In this document: positions 46,115 to 49,849 of the stretch, piece by piece | Layout of the letters: every line of letters begins with the position of its first letter | Position numbering within the stretch: position 1 is the stretch's first letter | Assembly (NCBI GenBank): GCA_904374465.1 | Contig: CAJFFY010000015.1 | Span: 1 to 49,849, forward strand | Direction of reading: 5' to 3' | Length of the DNA: 49,849 bases | DNA from: an uncultured Subdoligranulum sp. | GTDB lineage: Bacteria; Bacillota; Clostridia; Oscillospirales; Ruminococcaceae | Notes under the pieces: generated by a model | What the model was told of the DNA's origin: nothing | Database searches by the model: none | The model's input: only the letters and a program-made list of their open reading frames with translations | Translations under genes and position numbers: made by a program

Positions 46115-47038
46115 TTAATTTACGGTTTTGCGGGATTCTTTGTGGGGAGCGGGCAGACTCAGCAATACCAGCATCACAAAGATGCAGGCAAAGCCCAGAG
46201 CATCCCAACTGGTGAAGGGGGAACCCAGCACCAAAGTGCTGATGATGGCAGCGGTGACCGGCTCGGCAAAGCTGTACAGGCTGGCCCGCTGGGGGCCGAT
46301 GAGCGGTACACCGGACATATACAGACTGAAAGCCAGCACGTTGCCCACAATGACCACCACCACGATGCCAAAGACACCCATGGCGCTGGGCACATACCCC
46401 ATGGACCAGGGACGGAACACCAGGTGGAACAGGGTGCCACCCATCAGGAAAGCCCAGCCCTGCAGCATGGGGGTGGGGTACTGGGCCTGCAGTTTTTTGG
46501 GCCACATGGTGTAGATGACCACGGTGCCGGCACAGACAATGCCGGAAACCAGAGCCGCGGGGCTGATGGCCAGGCTGGTAAAGCTGCCGTGGGTGGTCAG
46601 CAGAAAGACTCCCACCAGTGCCAGCAGGATGGAGCAGAGCTCAAAGGGGCGGGGGGACCGACGTTGCTGCAGGCAGAGCACCAGCAAAATCAAGACCGGG
46701 GACAGGTCCTGCAGGATGGTGGCGATGCCCGCTGTGGACAACTGGATGGTCAGGAAATACAGGAACTGGCAGCAGCTGACACCGGCCACCCCGTAAATCA
46801 ACAGGTCGACGGCATTGCGGGGATTCTTTTTTACGTTCCACGGGTCGAAGAGAACCTTGCGATCCTTGAAAAAGTAGAACCCGCACAGCAACAGCCCGGC
46901 CAGAAACAGCCGGATGGGCACCAACCAGGTGGAGTCCATATTTTCCCGCGTGAAGAGGTATTGTCCCATACAACCGGAGACACCCCAGCACGCGGCGCCG
47001 CCCATGGTCAGGCAGGCACCCTTTACACGATCAGACAT
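46115..47038 (-). CDS. EamA-family (DMT superfamily) transporter
   Basis: 307 residues with about ten helices in two EamA repeats: GACLTMGGAACWGVSGCMGQYLF and LRLFLAGLLLCGFYFF in the first, GIVCAGTVVIYTMWPKKLQ and PLIGPQRASLYSFAEPVTAAIISTLVLG in the second. The latter is the typical second-repeat signature. Probable metabolite exporter, substrate unknown. ATG 47038 follows GGGAGGG and overlaps the end of the HAD gene by eight bases. Confidence 0.88.
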   Translation of the reverse strand: MSDRVKGACLTMGGAACWGVSGCMGQYLFTRENMDSTWLVPIRLFLAGLLLCGFYFFKDRKVLFDPWNVKKNPRNAVDLLIYGVAGVSCCQFLYFLTIQLSTAGIATILQDLSPVLILLVLCLQQRRSPRPFELCSILLALVGVFLLTTHGSFTSLAISPAALVSGIVCAGTVVIYTMWPKKLQAQYPTPMLQGWAFLMGGTLFHLVFRPWSMGYVPSAMGVFGIVVVVIVGNVLAFSLYMSGVPLIGPQRASLYSFAEPVTAAIISTLVLGSPFTSWDALGFACIFVMLVLLSLPAPHKESRKTVN

Positions 47039-47693
47039 TGTTTTGTTCCCTCCCCAAAATCCATTGCACGGCCTGGTGCAGATCCGGCACCACGGTGGCA
47101 CCGGTTTGGCACAAAATTTCCGGCGGTTGATGGCCGCTGCTTTGCAAAACACAACCGACACCCAGTGCCTGGGCCACCTCAAAATCGTGGGTGGAATCCC
47201 CGATCATCACAGCCAGCCGGGGATCGAACCCGGCCTGTGCCAGATACTGAAGTCCCAGGTCCACCTTGCTTTTGGCGTAGATGTCACCCAGCCCCAGCAA
47301 TCGGTCAAAATAGGGGGCAACCCCTCGCACCGCCACCTGATGTTCCAGGGTGGTGATGGGACTGGCCGAAAGAATTACCTGACGCAGCCCGGCGCGGGCG
47401 AAGGCGTCCAGGGCCTCCCGGGCGCCGTCCAACAGCGGGCAGGCTTCACTGGCGGGGATGTAATCCTCCATAAAACTCCGGGCCAGGTCGTCAAAACTGT
47501 CCCGGGTGAAATCAAACCCGGCACGGGCGTAATAGTCCTGTACCGGAAAACCAAAAATGGCCCGGTACTGTTCGTGGTTGTACCGCTGTGGGTAGCCGTA
47601 GCGTGCCAGCAGACGGTTGAGCGCGTCCACACACAGGGCCACATCATCCAGCAGGGTACCGTTCCAATCCCACAAAATCAGTTCCGGGCGCAT
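47031..47693 (-). CDS. HAD-family phosphatase (phosphoglycolate phosphatase-like)
   Basis: 220 residues. Motif I DWNGTLLDD (nucleophile Asp near residue 9), a helical cap (about 15-85), motif II ILSASP, the motif III lysine in AKSKVDLGLQYLA, motif IV MIGDSTHDFEVAQALG. This is the C1-capped subclass of small-molecule phosphatases including Gph and PGMB relatives. Substrate unknown. It lies 17 bases after queT. Confidence 0.87.
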   Translation of the reverse strand: MRPELILWDWNGTLLDDVALCVDALNRLLARYGYPQRYNHEQYRAIFGFPVQDYYARAGFDFTRDSFDDLARSFMEDYIPASEACPLLDGAREALDAFARAGLRQVILSASPITTLEHQVAVRGVAPYFDRLLGLGDIYAKSKVDLGLQYLAQAGFDPRLAVMIGDSTHDFEVAQALGVGCVLQSSGHQPPEILCQTGATVVPDLHQAVQWILGREQNNV

Positions 47694-47710
47694 AGGGTGT
47701 TACCTCTGAA

Positions 47711-48313
47711 TTATTTTTCGGTGAAAATCCGCTTGAGAGCGGCGTTGGATTCAATGAGTTTGACCAGGGCCACACCCAGGATGGTGCAGCTGATCAGTTC
47801 GCCGATGCCCACGGTGATGCCGTTGGTCAGGCAAAGCACCCACAGCGGGGCGCTCATGGCAGCGGGATCGGTGAAGAAGACGGTGATCTCAATGCCCACG
47901 ATGACGGCATTGAAGAGGACCGGCGGCAGGGAAGCCGGAATGGCCAGCCCTTTGATGCGCAGGTTGCGCAGGCGGTAGGTGACCAGGCAGGCCAGCAGGG
48001 TGGCCAAGGTGCCGAATACCACATCGATGATGGTGGAACCGAACAGGTTGGCCAAAAAGCAGCCCAGCGTCACGCCGACGATGTACTCGGCACCGAAGAC
48101 GGGCAGCAGGCAGAGGGCCTCGGCGATGCGGACCTGGATGGCGCCGTAGCTGAAGGGAGCCAGCACCAGGCAGAGCACCACGTACACGGCGGCAATGACG
48201 GCGCAGCGCACCAGGCGCTGCACCGAAGCATGACCTTCGGTACGGGGCAAAGCAAAACGCACAGCCAGACCGGCCACCACCAGGGCAGCCACGAACAAGA
48301 TAGCAATATACAT
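47711..48313 (-). CDS. queT: Queuosine precursor transporter QueT
   Basis: 200 residues, about six helices, QueT family (ECF-type S component for preQ0/preQ1-like precursors). The diagnostic segment is VVLCLVLAPFSYGAIQVRIAEALCLLPVFG, followed by GVTLGCFLANLFGS and GLAIPASLPPVLFNAVIVG. ATG 48313 is taken because GGAG lies 11 bases upstream; the open frame extends 18 codons further into the leader. With queH in the same window it suggests salvage of queuosine precursors. First gene of an operon with the HAD and EamA genes. Confidence 0.9.
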   Translation of the reverse strand: MYIAILFVAALVVAGLAVRFALPRTEGHASVQRLVRCAVIAAVYVVLCLVLAPFSYGAIQVRIAEALCLLPVFGAEYIVGVTLGCFLANLFGSTIIDVVFGTLATLLACLVTYRLRNLRIKGLAIPASLPPVLFNAVIVGIEITVFFTDPAAMSAPLWVLCLTNGITVGIGELISCTILGVALVKLIESNAALKRIFTEK

Positions 48314-48421
48314 ACAGACACTCCGGCGGATAGATTTTGACCGCATGCCAGACCGCCAGCCTGGCACCGGTTTGCGCCGCGAAAACCGCGGCGGAGCCTA
48401 AAATCCTAAGTTGCTCAACAA
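48314..48421 (-). promoter_or_regulatory. Structured leader of queT, possible preQ1-type riboswitch
   Basis: About 108 transcribed bases precede queT. Two helices can be drawn: GCCGCG/CGCGGC around a TTTT loop, and TGCCAG/CTGGCA. The GGAG that serves queT lies at the 3' end, and there is no T-run, so control would be on translation. Queuosine transporters are often under preQ1 riboswitches, and class III is known from Faecalibacterium relatives. I could not confirm the conserved aptamer by eye. Confidence 0.35.
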
Positions 48422-48427
48422 AATGCT

Positions 48428-48456
48428 ATTATAGCAAAGCCGTTACGCCGTTGCAA
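48428..48456 (-). promoter_or_regulatory. Promoter of the queT operon
   Basis: Minus strand TTGCAA (48451-48456), 17-base spacer, TATAAT (48428-48433), with an extended TG before the -10. Confidence 0.85.
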
Positions 48457-48497
48457 GGGGGAGTGCCGCAAAATTTGACGGGAAATCGCAAACAGGC

Positions 48498-48526
48498 TTG
48501 ACTTTTTGCGGAGGACAGTTTATAAT
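48498..48526 (+). promoter_or_regulatory. Promoter of tRNA-Leu
   Basis: TTGACT (48498-48503), 17 bases, TATAAT (48521-48526); transcription would start about seven bases before the mature 5' end. Confidence 0.85.
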
Positions 48527-48539
48527 TCAATAGTTACTT

Positions 48540-48623
48540 GCCGGTGTGTTGGAATTGGCAGACGAGACGGACTCAAAATCCGTTGGTGGTGACACCGTGT
48601 GGGTTCGACCCCCACCACCGGCA
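48540..48623 (+). tRNA. tRNA-Leu (anticodon CAA)
   Basis: An 84-base class II tRNA. Acceptor GCCGGTG (48540-48546) pairs with CACCGGC (48616-48622), with discriminator A48623. The anticodon loop CTCAAAA gives CAA, reading UUG. A long variable arm (TTGGTGGTGACACCGTG region) and the T-arm GTGGG-TTCGACC-CCCAC (48599-48615) are clear. The 3' CCA is not encoded. Confidence 0.95.
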
Positions 48624-48628
48624 TACAG

Positions 48629-48664
48629 AAAAGCCCCGGGAACTTAGGTTCCCGGGGCTTTTTG
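48629..48664. terminator. Terminator of tRNA-Leu, also usable by the convergent gene
   Basis: AAAAGCCCCGGGAAC (48629-48643) pairs perfectly with 48648-48662 around TTAG, with T-runs on both strands. Confidence 0.88.
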
Positions 48665-48692
48665 TATAGCCGTTGTGCGAACGCCAAGTGTG

Positions 48693-49849
48693 TCAGGCGG
48701 CATCCGTGGATGGCGTTTCTGCCGTTTCGGCGGTCTGCAGGAAATCGGGCACGGGAACCTCCTCCCACTCTCCGTACGACTGATTGCTATAGTCTTTGAC
48801 GAGATAATGCTGCGTCCCCGCGTCATCAGTCCAGAGATAGGAAACATCCACTTCATCCTCACAGAGTGTGGCGAAAGCAAGGCACAAATCGTTGGAGGGA
48901 TATCTGTCATTGGGAGGTATGTAGTCTCCCGGCTGTACCTGATAGGTATCGAAAAAGTCCGGTGCAGTGAAGATCAGTTTCAGGTCGTCTGTATCCGGAA
49001 GGTTCCACTCCTGAAAAATAATTTCTTGTGCGGATTTGTTGGTTGGTAACGAGAGCTCAGTAACCGAGGGAAGCCCCTCACCCGACAGATTTTGCCGCTG
49101 ATCTTCCGGTACGACGTATCCTTCAGGGGCGATCCATCGATAGTTGAGCCGGTACCAACCATACGATTCCGAGAGGCCCATAAAATTGGCGCCCCAATGA
49201 TACTCGCTGTCACATTCCAGTAAAACGGTGCCGTCGTCTGCCACAACGATGTTGATGATGTGATAATCGTCCAGGGGATAGACGGTACCATTGGTGTCTA
49301 CCAATTCATAGTCCGGATAGGCGGTTGGTATGACAGTGTCGCGGGTTGGCAGCGTTTTCAGGCGCAAGGTCAGGCCGTCAGCCAACTGGATGGAATTCGT
49401 CTGGCACAGGCGGTAATTGGTCATGTGGCCGGTGTCTCGGATGCCAAGGCCGGGCAATATCTTTTCACGGAACGCCACGAAGGTATCGTAGTCTACCTCT
49501 TGCACCACATGGCCGGTGGTATCAATCTGGTAGAAAAAGTCCAGGTCGACGCCGTCGTACTGGCCATACCCATCCCGGGTGTAGCCGTATTTAATGCCGT
49601 CATCGACGCGGCCCGCTACCATGCAGGTGCCGTCAAGGAAACCGGTTGCATCAATGACCAGCTTGCTCTGAAACTCCTCCAGCTCGTCAAAGCGGAAAGC
49701 AAATTCACCGCTTTCGTCCAGAAATCCCACAATGGCGCGATCTCCATGAGTACCTCCGGATCCCTTATCGTACAGCCGTGCCAGGTCAAAGTAAGTGACG
49801 TAGGCCAGTCCCTCGGAATAAAAGCTGTTGGTCATAAAGGTGCTGCCGC
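48693..49849 (-). CDS. WG-repeat-like protein, 5' end beyond the window
   Basis: At least 380 residues; the frame stays open to the window edge, so the ATG at 49835 is probably internal. The visible N-terminal part has FYSEGLAYVTYF and AIVGFLDESGEFAFRF, reminiscent of WG/KWG repeats (a glycine/aromatic pattern seen in surface or regulatory proteins). The rest (YELVDTNGTVYPLDDYHIINIVVADDGTVLLECDSEYHWG and following) is a beta-rich region I do not recognise. Its A+T content is higher than that of neighbours, which may indicate an accessory origin. Confidence 0.6.
   Translation of the reverse strand, partial: GSTFMTNSFYSEGLAYVTYFDLARLYDKGSGGTHGDRAIVGFLDESGEFAFRFDELEEFQSKLVIDATGFLDGTCMVAGRVDDGIKYGYTRDGYGQYDGVDLDFFYQIDTTGHVVQEVDYDTFVAFREKILPGLGIRDTGHMTNYRLCQTNSIQLADGLTLRLKTLPTRDTVIPTAYPDYELVDTNGTVYPLDDYHIINIVVADDGTVLLECDSEYHWGANFMGLSESYGWYRLNYRWIAPEGYVVPEDQRQNLSGEGLPSVTELSLPTNKSAQEIIFQEWNLPDTDDLKLIFTAPDFFDTYQVQPGDYIPPNDRYPSNDLCLAFATLCEDEVDVSYLWTDDAGTQHYLVKDYSNQSYGEWEEVPVPDFLQTAETAETPSTDAA

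Overview
This 49.8 kb window is a high-GC chromosomal segment from an anaerobic, butyrate-forming gut Firmicute. The best fit is the Faecalibacterium/Subdoligranulum/Gemmiger side of the Oscillospiraceae (Ruminococcaceae). Evidence for this: a complete acetyl-CoA-to-butyryl-CoA operon with an electron-transfer flavoprotein, phosphotransbutyrylase/butyrate kinase beside it, a T-box, Gram-positive wall genes (3D-domain protein, LytR-CpsA-Psr protein, FtsW family), strong Shine-Dalgarno sites and many TTGNNN-17-TATAAT promoters. The family placement is inference; no rRNA is present. Genes are dense and there is no insertion sequence, phage, CRISPR array or integrase.

Layout. 0.2-3.8 kb: a GNAT acetyltransferase, an AzgA-type purine permease and a wall-associated 3D protein behind a leader that ends in a terminator. 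3.8-13 kb: the butyrate locus. ptb-buk lies on the minus strand; coaD and then thl-crt-hbd-bcd-etfB-etfA lie on the plus strand, closed by a 23-bp perfect inverted repeat. 13-15.4 kb (minus): an XRE regulator with a DUF3169 membrane protein, and folate cyclo-ligase with a lipoprotein. 15.5-21.7 kb: a surface-polysaccharide operon (rfbC, ABC-2 permease and ATPase, two paralogous double-GT2 glycosyltransferases, and a small FakA-middle-domain protein between them). 21.8-26.1 kb (minus): a 2-hydroxyacyl-CoA dehydratase activase system split into two proteins. 26.2-29.6 kb: a candidate small RNA, queH, a 2-hydroxyacid dehydrogenase and a tandem-duplicated CmpB-type membrane protein. 29.6-34.6 kb: an unusual cytoplasmic ParB-like/BMP sensor fusion coupled to a metallophosphoesterase, then gpsA and an FtsW-family gene. 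34.6-38.3 kb: a polytopic membrane protein and an LCP protein with a degenerate EreA-like tail. 38.3-41.6 kb: a tryptophan T-box and a TrpXYP-type ABC importer. 41.6-48.5 kb (minus): apbE, a DUF3783 gene, secA, and a queT-HAD-EamA operon. 48.5-49.8 kb: tRNA-Leu(CAA) and the 3' part of a WG-repeat-like protein running off the window.

How it works together. The 3.8-13 kb block encodes every enzyme from acetyl-CoA to butyrate plus ATP by the kinase route, and also one CoA-biosynthesis step. QueH and QueT are two parts of queuosine metabolism about 21 kb apart. The most unusual candidates for undescribed biology are the ParB-like/BMP + phosphoesterase pair, the LCP-EreA fusion, the stand-alone FakA middle domain inside a glycan operon, and several leader RNAs I could not assign to a class.
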